Position numbers and translations under genes: made by a program. Below the pieces are notes generated by a model. That model saw only the letters and a program-made list of their open reading frames with translations. It was not told where the DNA came from and did not search any database. Positions 24,260 through 32,716 of a stretch of 64,000 bases of DNA are shown here, in pieces. The DNA comes from Polyangium sp. y55x31 (GTDB lineage: Bacteria > Myxococcota_A > Polyangia > Polyangiales > Polyangiaceae), in assembly GCF_029946505.1 (NCBI RefSeq), contig NZ_JARZHG010000004.1, positions 62,001 to 126,000 of the forward strand, read 5' to 3'. How positions within the stretch are numbered: the stretch's first letter is position 1; every line of letters begins with the position of its first letter.

Positions 24260-26365
24260 ATGGCCATCCTGGATCTGAAGGTCGCCGGAGAACACGAGCT
24301 CTTCGTCCGTCATTTCTCCATGGATGAGGGCGTCTCCGAGCTCTTCACGGTCACGCTCCTCGTCCGCTCGCGCGACCATAGCCTCGATTTCTCCTCCATC
24401 GTCGGCAAGCCCGCCTCCTTCCGCGTGCAGGCCGGCTACGAGCACGTCGCAGGCGGCGGCGCGCGCTCGCTCGCGGGCATCGTCTCCTATGCGGAGCAGG
24501 TCGAAGCCTTGCAGGAGGTCAGCGCCGAGGACGGCCTCTCCACCTACGTCCTCTGCATCGTCCCCGACCTCTGGCTTCTGACCCAGCGCCGCGGCAATCG
24601 CATCTTCCAGCACCTCTCGATCCCCGACATCGTCAAGCGTGTCCTCGGCGAGTTCGGGGTCGGCGGCGAATGGCGCGTCGACGGCGGCGCGTATCCCAAG
24701 CTCGAATTCAAGGTCCAGTACGCCGAGACCGATTACGATTTCGTCTCGCGCCTCCTGGAGGAGGCCGGCATCGCGTTCGTCTTCGAGGACGGCGGCCGGC
24801 TCGTCTTCAGCGACGCGCTCGAAGCGGGCCCGAAGCGCAAAGGCCCGCCCATTCCGTACGTCGACAACCCGAACGCCGCCGCCGAGAAGGAATACGTCAA
24901 AAACGTCGGCATCGGCCGCGCCGTCCGGCCCGGGGCCGTCGCGTATCGCGATTACGATCCGCGCCACCCCGAGCTCGAGCTCACCGCGCTCGCCTCGCCG
25001 CACACCGGCGTGGAAAAACCGCTCGAACAGTACCATTACGACGCCGGCTCCTTCCTCGCCGAGACGGGCAAGGCCGGCTTCACGCCCGTCGCCGACGACA
25101 AGGGGTTTGCCCGGCACGATCACGGCTACGGCTACGACCTCGCCCGCCGCACGCTCGAAGCGGCCCGCGTCGATCACCGCGACGTCACCGTCGAGGGCAA
25201 CACGCTCGACCTCTCGCCCGGCGTCGTCTTCTCGATCGCGCGCCACCCGCACCCGGAGCTGCCTGAAGGTCGCTCGCTCCTCGTCGTCGAGAGCAAGCTC
25301 TCCGGCTCCGACACGGGCGAGTTCGAGATGAGCGCGCGCGCCTTCTTCACCGATTACAAATACCGCCCGCCGAAGAAGACCCCGAAGCCGATCATCCACG
25401 GCGTGCAGAGCGCGACCGTCGTCGGCCCCGCGGGCCAGGAGATCCACACCGACGAATACGGCCGCGTCCGCGTCCAGCTCCCCTGGGATCGCGAGGGCAA
25501 ACGCGACGACGACAGCTCTTGCTGGATCCGCGTCAACCAGGGCTGGGGCGGGCTCGGGTATGGAATGCTGAACCTCCCGCGCATCGGCCAGGAGGTGCTC
25601 GTCGTCTTCCTCGAAGGCGACCCCGACCAACCCGAGGTGGTCGGCCGCGTCTTCAATGCGATCCAGCAGGTCCCGTACAAGCTGCCGCAGCACAAGACGC
25701 GCTCGACGTGGAAGAGCGACACCTCGCTCGGCGGCGGCGGCTTCAACGAGATCATGTTCGAGGACCTCGCCGAGAAGGAGCTCGTCTGGCAGCAGGCGCA
25801 AAAAGACCGCCGGCGCAAGGTCGAAAACGACGAGTTCGCCACGATCGTTCACGACCGTACGAAGCTCGTGAAGAACGACGAGCGCGAGCACATCGAGGGC
25901 AACCAGAAGCTCTGGGTCGGCAAGGACCTCGATGCGGTCACGAAGACGAACAAGCACGAATGGATCGAGAAAAACGCTCACCTCGTGGTGAAAGGCAGCC
26001 GACGTGAGGAGATCACGGGCAAGCATTCACTGACGGTGAAAAAAGACCTTCACGAAAAAGTCAGTGGGAGCCTCGCGCTACGCGCGGGGAGCGACGTGCA
26101 CCACGTGGCCGGCGAAAACTGGGTCGGCGAGGGCGGCGCGGACGCGACCGTGAAGGGGCCCGGCGGCTTCCTTCGTATTCATGGGGGCGGCATTACGATC
26201 TCGGGCACGATGGTGTGGATCAACGAGCGTGGATCCCCCGGCAAGGGCCGAGGCGCGAAGCCCGAGGCGCCCGACTTCGGCGATGCCACGGGCCCCAAGC
26301 AAGAAGAGAACGTGAGCGACGTGTCCGGCCAGCTCGGCGACGAAGAGACGAGCTGCGAGCATTGA
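24260..26365 (+). CDS. vgrG: VgrG type VI secretion tip protein, copy 2
   Basis: A 701-residue VgrG beginning MAILDLKVAGEHELFVRHFS. The gp27-like part (STYVLCIVPDLWLLTQRRGN, YAETDYDFVSRLLEEAGIAF), OB fold (EIHTDEYGRVRVQLPWDREG, CWIRVNQGWGG), FLEGDPDQPEVVGRVFNA signature and beta-helical C-terminal repeats are all present. It belongs to a second subtype, closer to the vgrG at 29835 than to its upstream neighbour: both carry FEMSARAFF/FSFYGHAFF, HHVAGE.WVGE and an ending VWINERG. A short acidic tail (KQEENVSDVSGQLGDEETSC) closes it. It ends the first module; a 135-base gap with a candidate promoter follows. Confidence 0.96.
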   Translation: MAILDLKVAGEHELFVRHFSMDEGVSELFTVTLLVRSRDHSLDFSSIVGKPASFRVQAGYEHVAGGGARSLAGIVSYAEQVEALQEVSAEDGLSTYVLCIVPDLWLLTQRRGNRIFQHLSIPDIVKRVLGEFGVGGEWRVDGGAYPKLEFKVQYAETDYDFVSRLLEEAGIAFVFEDGGRLVFSDALEAGPKRKGPPIPYVDNPNAAAEKEYVKNVGIGRAVRPGAVAYRDYDPRHPELELTALASPHTGVEKPLEQYHYDAGSFLAETGKAGFTPVADDKGFARHDHGYGYDLARRTLEAARVDHRDVTVEGNTLDLSPGVVFSIARHPHPELPEGRSLLVVESKLSGSDTGEFEMSARAFFTDYKYRPPKKTPKPIIHGVQSATVVGPAGQEIHTDEYGRVRVQLPWDREGKRDDDSSCWIRVNQGWGGLGYGMLNLPRIGQEVLVVFLEGDPDQPEVVGRVFNAIQQVPYKLPQHKTRSTWKSDTSLGGGGFNEIMFEDLAEKELVWQQAQKDRRRKVENDEFATIVHDRTKLVKNDEREHIEGNQKLWVGKDLDAVTKTNKHEWIEKNAHLVVKGSRREEITGKHSLTVKKDLHEKVSGSLALRAGSDVHHVAGENWVGEGGADATVKGPGGFLRIHGGGITISGTMVWINERGSPGKGRGAKPEAPDFGDATGPKQEENVSDVSGQLGDEETSCEH

Positions 26366-26400
26366 CGCAGAGCGAAACGCATTTTGCGCCGATTTTGATC

Positions 26401-26430
26401 TTGAGCCCGACCGCGAAGCCGGTTTAGGGT
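26401..26430 (+). promoter_or_regulatory. Candidate sigma-70-type promoter upstream of vgrG copy 3
   Basis: TTGAGC at 26401-26406 and TAGGGT at 26425-26430 with an 18-base spacer, 70 bases before the ATG. Spacer length and -10 type mirror the candidate before vgrG copy 1. The surrounding 135-base gap (26366-26500) is visibly more AT-rich than the coding DNA. Confidence 0.4.
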
Positions 26431-26500
26431 GCCTACGCCAAAATTCGGACAGTACGCGCATTGGTCCTGACGGTCGCGTCACGTCGAGGAGGCGGCTTCC

Positions 26501-28585
26501 ATGCCGATCTTGGAGCTATCGTTCGCTAGTGGTGAGACGTCGTTGTCGGTGCGCCACTTCTCGGTGCAAGAGGGCGTCTCGAGCTTGTTCAGCGTGAACG
26601 TGATGGCGCGCTCGGAGAGCCCCTCGATCGATCTCGAAGCGATCGTCGGGCAGCCGGCGAGCCTCCGTGTCGTGAGCGGCTGGCAGTACGCGCGCCTCGG
26701 CGGCGCGCGGCTCTGGACGGGCGTGGTGAGCTCGATCGAGCAGGTGCACGCGGTGCAGCCGGGCGGCCAGGGCAAGGAGCTGTCGACGTATTCGCTCCGC
26801 ATCGTGCCGACGTTGTGGCTGCTCACGCAGCGGCGCGGGTATCGCATCTACCAGCACCTCTCGATCCCCGACATCGTCGATCGTTTGCTCGGCGAGTGGA
26901 GCGTCGAGGCGAAGTGGGAGATCGATCGGGGCCGCTACCCGAAGCTCGAGTACAAGGTCCAGTACGGCGAGACCGATTTCGCCTTCGTGAGCCGCCTGCT
27001 CGAAGAGGCGGGCATCTCGTACACGTTCCCGGACGACGACGCGAAGGGCTCGAAGCTCACGCTGAGTGATCGCCTCGAAGCGAACCCCGCGCGGCCCGGC
27101 GGCGCCCTGCCCTACGTGGACAACCCGAACCGCGAGTCCGAGAAGGAGTACCTCTCGAAGGTCCGGCTCACGCACATCGTCCGGCCGGGCGCGCACACGA
27201 TTCGCGACTACGATTTCCGGAATCCGATGTTCGCGCTCTTCGGCGACGCGCCGAAGGCCGAGGGCCCCGAGGCGAAGTACGAGCAGTATCATTATCAGCC
27301 GGGCGCCACGCTCGTCGAGAACGGCAAGGGCGGCGGCGGCACGCCGGCCGCGGACGACAAGGGCACGGCGCGGTACGATCAAGGGTTCGGCAAGGAGCGC
27401 GCGGAGCGCATGCTCGGCGGCGCGCGCGCGGACAAGCGCACGATCGCCTTCGAGACGAACACGATCGATCTCTGGCCGGGGCAAATCTTCTCCGTCGACA
27501 AACACCCGCACGCCGAGCTCGGCGAGGACAAACGCCTGCTCGTCACGGAGTTCTCGGTCGAGGGCACGCCGGGCGAGGAGTGGAGCATGTCGGGGCAAGC
27601 CGCGTTCACGGACGCGCCCTACCGGCCGCAGCAGAAGACGCCGAAGCCCAAGGTCGAGGGCGTGCAGAGCGCGGTCGTCGTGGGTCCTTCGGGCCAGGAG
27701 ATCCACACCGACGAGTTTGGCCGCGTGCGTGTGCAGTTCCCCTGGGATCGCGAGGGGAAAAACGACGACGGTAGCTCCTGCTGGATCCGCGTGAGCCAGG
27801 GCTGGGCGGGCACGGGATACGGCATGATCGTGATCCCGCGCATCGGGCACGAGGTGATGGTCGGCTTCCTCGACGGCGATCCGGATCAGCCGATCATCGT
27901 GGGCCGCGTCTACAACGCGAAGCAGGCCGTGCCGTACAAGCTGCCCGACAACAAGACGCGCTCGACGTGGAAGAGCGACACCTCGCTCGGCGGCGGCGGC
28001 TTCAACGAGATCATGTTCGAGGATCTCAAGGGCCAGGAGCTCGTCTGGGAGCAGGCGCAAAAGAACCGGCGCAGGCTGGTCAAGAACGACGAGACGATCA
28101 CGATCGGCCACGATCGGCAAAAGCTCGTCTCGAACGACGAGCAGGACAAGACGATCGGCTTCGTGAAGGTGTTCGTCGGCAAGGACCAGGACATCGTCAT
28201 CAAGCAGGACAAACGCGAGCGCGTCGAGGGCAACAGCCACCTGCACGTGCAGGGCAAGCGCAACCAGCGCATCGAGGGCAATCAGTCGCTCGAAGTGAAG
28301 GGCGACAGGCACGAGCTCATCGGCGAGAACCACGCGCTCGCGGTGTCGAAGGAGCTGCACATCAAGGCCGGCACGGCGCTCGTGATCGAGGCCGAGGATC
28401 TCACGCTGAAGGGCCCGGGCGGGTTCATCCGGATCGACGGCAGCGGCGTCACGATCCGCGGCACGAAGGTCTACATCAACAGCGGCGGCTCGGCGGGCCA
28501 GGGCTCGGGCGCGTCGCCGGAGAAGCCGGACGAGGCGATCGAGGCGGTCGTCGACGACGTGAGCAAGACGCTCATCGCGCAATAA
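26501..28585 (+). CDS. vgrG: VgrG type VI secretion tip protein, copy 3
   Basis: A 694-residue VgrG, the same length as copy 1 and clearly its closest relative, with only scattered substitutions. The ATG at 26501 follows GAGGAGGCGGCTTCC. The gp27-like part (LSVRHFSVQEGVSSLF), OB fold (EIHTDEFGRVRVQFPWDREG), FLDGDPDQPIIVGRVYNA and the C-terminal beta-helix (KNDETITIGHDRQKLVSND) are intact. The C-terminus (EAIEAVVDDVSKTLIAQ) matches copy 1 and probably forms the base for the PAAR tip encoded immediately downstream. Confidence 0.96.
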   Translation: MPILELSFASGETSLSVRHFSVQEGVSSLFSVNVMARSESPSIDLEAIVGQPASLRVVSGWQYARLGGARLWTGVVSSIEQVHAVQPGGQGKELSTYSLRIVPTLWLLTQRRGYRIYQHLSIPDIVDRLLGEWSVEAKWEIDRGRYPKLEYKVQYGETDFAFVSRLLEEAGISYTFPDDDAKGSKLTLSDRLEANPARPGGALPYVDNPNRESEKEYLSKVRLTHIVRPGAHTIRDYDFRNPMFALFGDAPKAEGPEAKYEQYHYQPGATLVENGKGGGGTPAADDKGTARYDQGFGKERAERMLGGARADKRTIAFETNTIDLWPGQIFSVDKHPHAELGEDKRLLVTEFSVEGTPGEEWSMSGQAAFTDAPYRPQQKTPKPKVEGVQSAVVVGPSGQEIHTDEFGRVRVQFPWDREGKNDDGSSCWIRVSQGWAGTGYGMIVIPRIGHEVMVGFLDGDPDQPIIVGRVYNAKQAVPYKLPDNKTRSTWKSDTSLGGGGFNEIMFEDLKGQELVWEQAQKNRRRLVKNDETITIGHDRQKLVSNDEQDKTIGFVKVFVGKDQDIVIKQDKRERVEGNSHLHVQGKRNQRIEGNQSLEVKGDRHELIGENHALAVSKELHIKAGTALVIEAEDLTLKGPGGFIRIDGSGVTIRGTKVYINSGGSAGQGSGASPEKPDEAIEAVVDDVSKTLIAQ

Positions 28586-28599
28586 AAGGAGCCACGAAA

Positions 28600-28962
28600 A
28601 TGCCTCCTGCCGCACGAATCACGGATCGTCACAACTGCGGGATTCACCCGCCGAACGTCATCGTCCAGGGCGAGGGCACGGTCATCGTCGGCTTCCAGCC
28701 CCAGGCGCGCGTCGGCGACGCCGAGGCTTGCGGCGCCGCCATTTCCGCCGGCGAGCCCACCGTCATCATCGGTGGAAAGGACGCCGCGCGAAAAGGCGAC
28801 CCCACGAACCACGGCGGGACGATCGCGTCGGGGTGCCCCACGGTCATCATCGGCTCCAATCCGATGGCCGTCCTCCAGACGGACAAACCTTTCTGCGAGG
28901 ACTGCGCCCGCAAGGCGGCCGAGCGCGCGGCGCGGCAGAAGGCTGGGAGGGACGGGTCGTGA
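28600..28962 (+). CDS. PAAR-domain type VI spike tip protein
   Basis: A 120-residue PAAR-like protein that sharpens the VgrG spike. The ATG at 28600 follows AAAGGAGCC. The sequence opens MPPAARITDRHNC and carries repeated GTVIVGFQPQARVGD / PTVIIGGKDAARKGDPTNHG / GCPTVIIGSNPMAV blocks that form the beta-cone; His and Cys residues (HNCGIH, NHGG) are available for the metal site. A short Cys-containing helical tail (FCEDCARKAAERA) follows. It has no effector extension. The stop overlaps the GTG of the next gene (GTGA), so the adaptor is translationally coupled to it. It is the only PAAR gene in the island. Confidence 0.93.
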   Translation: MPPAARITDRHNCGIHPPNVIVQGEGTVIVGFQPQARVGDAEACGAAISAGEPTVIIGGKDAARKGDPTNHGGTIASGCPTVIIGSNPMAVLQTDKPFCEDCARKAAERAARQKAGRDGS

Positions 28963-29819
28963 CCGAGCCTCGGCTCATTGTCGAGGTGCGTTATGGCAAG
29001 CTCGCCGGCACGAAAAAGGCCGTCGAGGCGGGCCGCGCGCTGAAGGTCGGCCGCACCGATCTCGCGGACCTCGTCGTCGCGCACGACGGGCAGATGTCGG
29101 GCACGCATTTCGAGCTGCAATGGGACGGCGCGTCATGCCACTTGCGTGATCTCGCGAGCCAGGGCGGGACGCGCCTCGGCGGCCAGGCCGTCGAGCAAGG
29201 CGAAGTCCCCCACGGCGGCTGGATTCAGGCGGGCGAGACCGATTTTTTGGTGTACGTCGAGGGCAAGACGAAGCCGCCGCGGCGCAAGCTCGAACGGTCG
29301 CCCGAGGATGAAGAAGCGCGCCTCGAGGCGGCCGCGAGGGCGTGCGAGTTTTTGCGCGCCGAGGCGGCGAAGGTGCCGCTCTACGCGATCGTGGACGGCG
29401 CGCGGGATCGCCGGATCCTCGAAGTCTTGCGCGAGGGCGTCGAGCCGCATCAATCGCTCTACGATGGCCTGCAGGGTGAGACGCTCGAAGACGTGGCGCC
29501 GTACCTCGTGGGCCCGTTCCGCAAGGACTCGGCGCTGCTCGACCGACTCCTTTCCGAGGGTTTCGGCAATCGCTGGGGCATCTTCTGCACGAGCTACGAC
29601 AAGTTCGTGGAGGTGCGGCGGCACTGGCGGCGCTTCTTGATGGTGACCCTCGAATCGACGAACGAGAAGGTTTACTTCCGTTTCTACGATCCGGGCGTGT
29701 TCCGCGTCTTCTGGCCGACCTGCAGCCCTGCGCAGTGCCAGGAGTTCTCGGCCGGCATGGAGGAAATCTTCGTCGAGGAAGAGGACCTCTCGATCTCGGC
29801 GCTCGTAAGGCCTCACTGA
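28959..29819 (+). CDS. FHA-DUF4123 fusion, putative type VI effector-loading adaptor, copy 2
   Basis: A 286-residue paralogue of the protein at 23384. The GTG at 28959 overlaps the PAAR stop by four bases. The FHA domain (ALKVGRTDLADLVVA, SGTHFELQWDG, GTRLGGQAVEQGE) is nearly identical to copy 1. The linker diverges (RRKLERSPEDEEAR) and the DUF4123 domain is conserved (PLYAIVDGARDR, GETLEDVAPYLV, EGFGNRWGIFC, YFRFYDPGVFRVFWP). Sitting between PAAR and vgrG copy 4, ahead of two amidases, it is the natural candidate for loading them, although DUF4123 adaptors usually serve a specific adjacent cargo. Confidence 0.93.
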   Translation: MTEPRLIVEVRYGKLAGTKKAVEAGRALKVGRTDLADLVVAHDGQMSGTHFELQWDGASCHLRDLASQGGTRLGGQAVEQGEVPHGGWIQAGETDFLVYVEGKTKPPRRKLERSPEDEEARLEAAARACEFLRAEAAKVPLYAIVDGARDRRILEVLREGVEPHQSLYDGLQGETLEDVAPYLVGPFRKDSALLDRLLSEGFGNRWGIFCTSYDKFVEVRRHWRRFLMVTLESTNEKVYFRFYDPGVFRVFWPTCSPAQCQEFSAGMEEIFVEEEDLSISALVRPH

Positions 29820-29834
29820 TTCGGAGTCAATGCC

Positions 29835-31982
29835 GTGGCAAACCTCGAGCTCTCCCTCGCCTCCGGTCAACGCGACCTCTACGTGCGGCGCTTTTCCGTC
29901 CGGGAAGCCGTCTCGAACCTCTTCTCGATTCACCTCCTCGTCCGCTCGCCCGACCATAGCCTCGATCTCGGGGCCGTGGTCGGTCTTCCCGCGGGCTTCC
30001 GCCTGCACGCCGGGTATGCCCACGTGCAAGGCGGCGCCCAGCGCACGTGGACGGGCATCGTGGCCCGCGCCGAGCAGGCGCACGCGCTGCAGGAGGTCTC
30101 CGCCGAGGACGGGCTCTCGACGTACCACATCCACATCGTGCCGGAGCTTTGGCTGCTCACGCATCGCCAGGGCAATCGCATCTACCAGCAGCTCTCGATT
30201 CCGGACATCATCGATCGCCTCCTCGGCGAATGGAACATCCGGCCGACCTGGCGCATCGAGCGCGATCGGTACCCGAAGCTCGATTACAAGGTCCAGTACC
30301 GGGAGACCGATTACGCCTTCATGTGCCGCCTCCTCGAAGAGGCGGGCATCGCGTACACGTTGAGCGAGCACCCCGAGCGCGGCACGACGCTCGTCTTCGG
30401 CGATCGCATCCAGACGAACACGCCGCGCTCCGGCCCGCCCATTCCGTACGTCGACAACCCGAACGAGGCGGCCGAGAAGGAGTTCATCAGCCGCGTGCGC
30501 TTCGGCCGCGAGGTCCGCCCCGGCGCGGCGACGTTCCGCGATTACGACCCGCGCAAGCCCGATCTCGCCCTCTTCGGCAAGGCCGAGCCGACGGCCGGCA
30601 TCGAGGGCAAGATGGAGCAGTACCATTACGACGCGGGCTCGTTCCTCGTCGAGACGGGCAAGGCCGAGGGCACGCCGAACGCCGACGATCGAGGCTTCGC
30701 GCGGCACGACGGCAAGTACGGCACCGAGCTGTCGACGCGTGTCCTCGAAGCCGAGCGCACGGGCGAGCGGATGGTCTCCTTCGCGGCCAACACGTTCGAC
30801 CTCGCGCCCGGCGTCATCTTCTCGATGGCGCGCCACCCGCATTCGGCGCTGCCCGAGAGCCGCCAGTTCCTCGTCGTCGGCGCCTCGCTCGAGGGCACGG
30901 ACACGGGCGATTTCAGCTTCTACGGCCACGCGTTCTTCGCCGAGGCGCCTTATCGTCCGGCGAGGCAGACGCCGAAGCCGCGCATTCACGGCCTGCAAAG
31001 CGCGACGGTCGTCGGGCCTTCGGGCCAGGAGATTCACGTCGACGAGTTCGGCCGCGTGCGCGTGCAATTCCACTGGGATCGCGAGGGCCAGAAGAGCGAG
31101 CAGAGCTCGTGCTGGATCCGCGTGACCCAGGGCTGGGGCGGCATGGGGTATGGCATGATCACCGTGCCCCGCATCGGCCACGAGGTGCTCGTCGCGTACC
31201 TCGAAGGCGACCCGGACCAGCCGGTCATCGTGGGCCGCGTCTACAACGCCGCCCAGCAGGTCCCGTACAAGCTGCCGCAGGACAAGACGCGCAGCACGTG
31301 GAAGAGCGACTCCTCGCTCGGCTCGGACGGGTTCAACGAGATCATGTTCGAGGATCTCGCGCAGAAAGAGCTCGTCTGGCAGCAGGCGCAGAAGGACCGA
31401 AACCGGAACGTCAACAACGACGAGTTCGCGACCATCGTCCACGACCGGCAGAAGCTCGTGAAGAACGACGAATCCGAACAGACCCTCGGCAATCGCAAGT
31501 TCTGGGTCGGCAAGGATTACGACGAGGTCACGAAGCAAAACAAGAACGAGACGTACAACAAAGACGTCCACCTCGTGGTGAAGGGCAGCCGGCGCGAGCG
31601 GATCGACGGCAAGCAATCCCTCACGGTGAAGAAGAGCCGCCACGAGAAGGTGGAGGGCCGAAGCGCGCTCCGGGCCGGCAAAGAGATTCACCACGTGGCG
31701 GGCGAAGAGTGGGTCGGCGAGGCGGGCGGCGCGGCCACGATCAAGGCCCCCGGCGGCTTCATCAAGCTCGACGGCGCCGGCATCACCATTTCGGGCACGA
31801 TGGTGTGGATCAACGAGCGCGGCGAGCCCGGCGACGGCAGCGGCTCGAAGCCCGAATCGCCGTTCGAGGAGCAGGAAGAGGAGCAGAAGACGGCGGGCGA
31901 GAGCCCGGACGATCACGCCCCGGCGCCCGAATACACGATCGACGACCCGGCCGACGGGGGCGGGAGCCCGATCCCGGTATGA
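29835..31982 (+). CDS. vgrG: VgrG type VI secretion tip protein, copy 4
   Basis: A 715-residue subtype B VgrG with a GTG start (MANLELSLASGQRDLYVRRF). It has the gp27-like region (STYHIHIVPELWLLTHRQGN), OB fold (EIHVDEFGRVRVQFHWDREG, CWIRVTQGWGG), YLEGDPDQPVIVGRVYNA and beta-helix repeats (NNDEFATIVHDRQKLVKND). A Glu/Asp-rich tail (FEEQEEEQKTAGESPDDHA) ends the protein. Such tails can serve as docking sites for cargo, an inference here. The stop codon overlaps the ATG of the amidase gene (ATGA at 31979-31982), which ties VgrG and effector translation together. Confidence 0.96.
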   Translation: MANLELSLASGQRDLYVRRFSVREAVSNLFSIHLLVRSPDHSLDLGAVVGLPAGFRLHAGYAHVQGGAQRTWTGIVARAEQAHALQEVSAEDGLSTYHIHIVPELWLLTHRQGNRIYQQLSIPDIIDRLLGEWNIRPTWRIERDRYPKLDYKVQYRETDYAFMCRLLEEAGIAYTLSEHPERGTTLVFGDRIQTNTPRSGPPIPYVDNPNEAAEKEFISRVRFGREVRPGAATFRDYDPRKPDLALFGKAEPTAGIEGKMEQYHYDAGSFLVETGKAEGTPNADDRGFARHDGKYGTELSTRVLEAERTGERMVSFAANTFDLAPGVIFSMARHPHSALPESRQFLVVGASLEGTDTGDFSFYGHAFFAEAPYRPARQTPKPRIHGLQSATVVGPSGQEIHVDEFGRVRVQFHWDREGQKSEQSSCWIRVTQGWGGMGYGMITVPRIGHEVLVAYLEGDPDQPVIVGRVYNAAQQVPYKLPQDKTRSTWKSDSSLGSDGFNEIMFEDLAQKELVWQQAQKDRNRNVNNDEFATIVHDRQKLVKNDESEQTLGNRKFWVGKDYDEVTKQNKNETYNKDVHLVVKGSRRERIDGKQSLTVKKSRHEKVEGRSALRAGKEIHHVAGEEWVGEAGGAATIKAPGGFIKLDGAGITISGTMVWINERGEPGDGSGSKPESPFEEQEEEQKTAGESPDDHAPAPEYTIDDPADGGGSPIPV

Positions 31983-32695
31983 ACGTCGGGACCGACCAGC
32001 AGCAGCAGGTCGCGGGGACCGGCAATGGCGTGCAGAGGTGCGCCGTCGTCGTGGTGATCGATCCTGGGCACGGCGACTCGCACGACGAGAGCACCACCAT
32101 CGACCCGGGGGCCGTCGGCGGAGGCCTCAACGAGAGCGACGTCGTCCTCGACATCTCGAAGCTCCTCAAGGGCAAGCTCGCCGCGAAGACCGATCTCATC
32201 GAGTCGGTGCACCTGACCCGCGAGGGCAACGTCGACAATCCCTCGCAGCCAAAGCTCCTGTGGCGCCAGCAGGTCGCGGTGGCCAAGAAGTGCGACGTCT
32301 TCCTCAGCATTCACATGAACTCCTTCACGAGCGCCTCGGCCAACGGCAAAGAGGTGTTCTACAACCACAAGGCGTCGAACAAGGCGGAGAGCGCGAAGCT
32401 CGCGGGCGCGCTGTATACGGCATACAAGCTTCCGATCGCGTGGCGCGAGCCGCCCATCAAGACGTCGGGGCTCAGCGTGCTCGCGACGTACAAGTGGAAA
32501 TCGACGAAGCTCGGCATCTATCGCGACGCCACCATCTTCCAATCGGTGAAGGCCGCCGCGCTGTTCGAGCTCGGCTTCATCTCCAATGACGCTGATCGGA
32601 AGGCCGTCGTCGACAACAAGGACAACATCGCGGGCTGGCTCTGCGATGGGATCTGCTCGTACGTGAGCACCAATCGCGCCATTCTTTGCGCCTGA
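31979..32695 (+). CDS. N-acetylmuramoyl-L-alanine amidase, putative type VI effector 1
   Basis: A 238-residue Amidase_3-family zinc hydrolase that would cut the bond between MurNAc and the stem peptide. Zinc ligands are visible: His in VVVVIDPGHGD, Glu in GGGLNESDVVLDISKLL, His in DVFLSIHMNS; the catalytic Glu lies in ALFELGFISND. It has no signal peptide (MNVGTDQQQQVAGTG), so it can reach peptidoglycan only by a dedicated route; coupling to vgrG by ATGA points to type VI delivery. Gln-rich and short N-terminal extensions are shared with the next gene. No immunity gene is evident next to it. Confidence 0.93.
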   Translation: MNVGTDQQQQVAGTGNGVQRCAVVVVIDPGHGDSHDESTTIDPGAVGGGLNESDVVLDISKLLKGKLAAKTDLIESVHLTREGNVDNPSQPKLLWRQQVAVAKKCDVFLSIHMNSFTSASANGKEVFYNHKASNKAESAKLAGALYTAYKLPIAWREPPIKTSGLSVLATYKWKSTKLGIYRDATIFQSVKAAALFELGFISNDADRKAVVDNKDNIAGWLCDGICSYVSTNRAILCA

Positions 32696-32716
32696 CATCG
32701 GAGGCTCGATCCCGTC

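Larger units (their letters stand above)
21288..26365 (+). repeat. VgrG module, first tandem copy
   Basis: The unit is vgrG subtype A, FHA-DUF4123 and vgrG subtype B. Each gene has a close homologue in the same order at 26501-31982. The leader GGAGGCGGCTT.CATGCCGAT is shared by both subtype A starts. This copy lacks the PAAR gene and the amidase genes. Confidence 0.8.
26501..31982 (+). repeat. VgrG module, second tandem copy
   Basis: Same gene order as the first copy, with a PAAR gene inserted between vgrG subtype A and the FHA-DUF4123 gene. Two amidase genes follow. Nucleotide similarity is highest in the subtype A vgrG genes. Confidence 0.8.
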
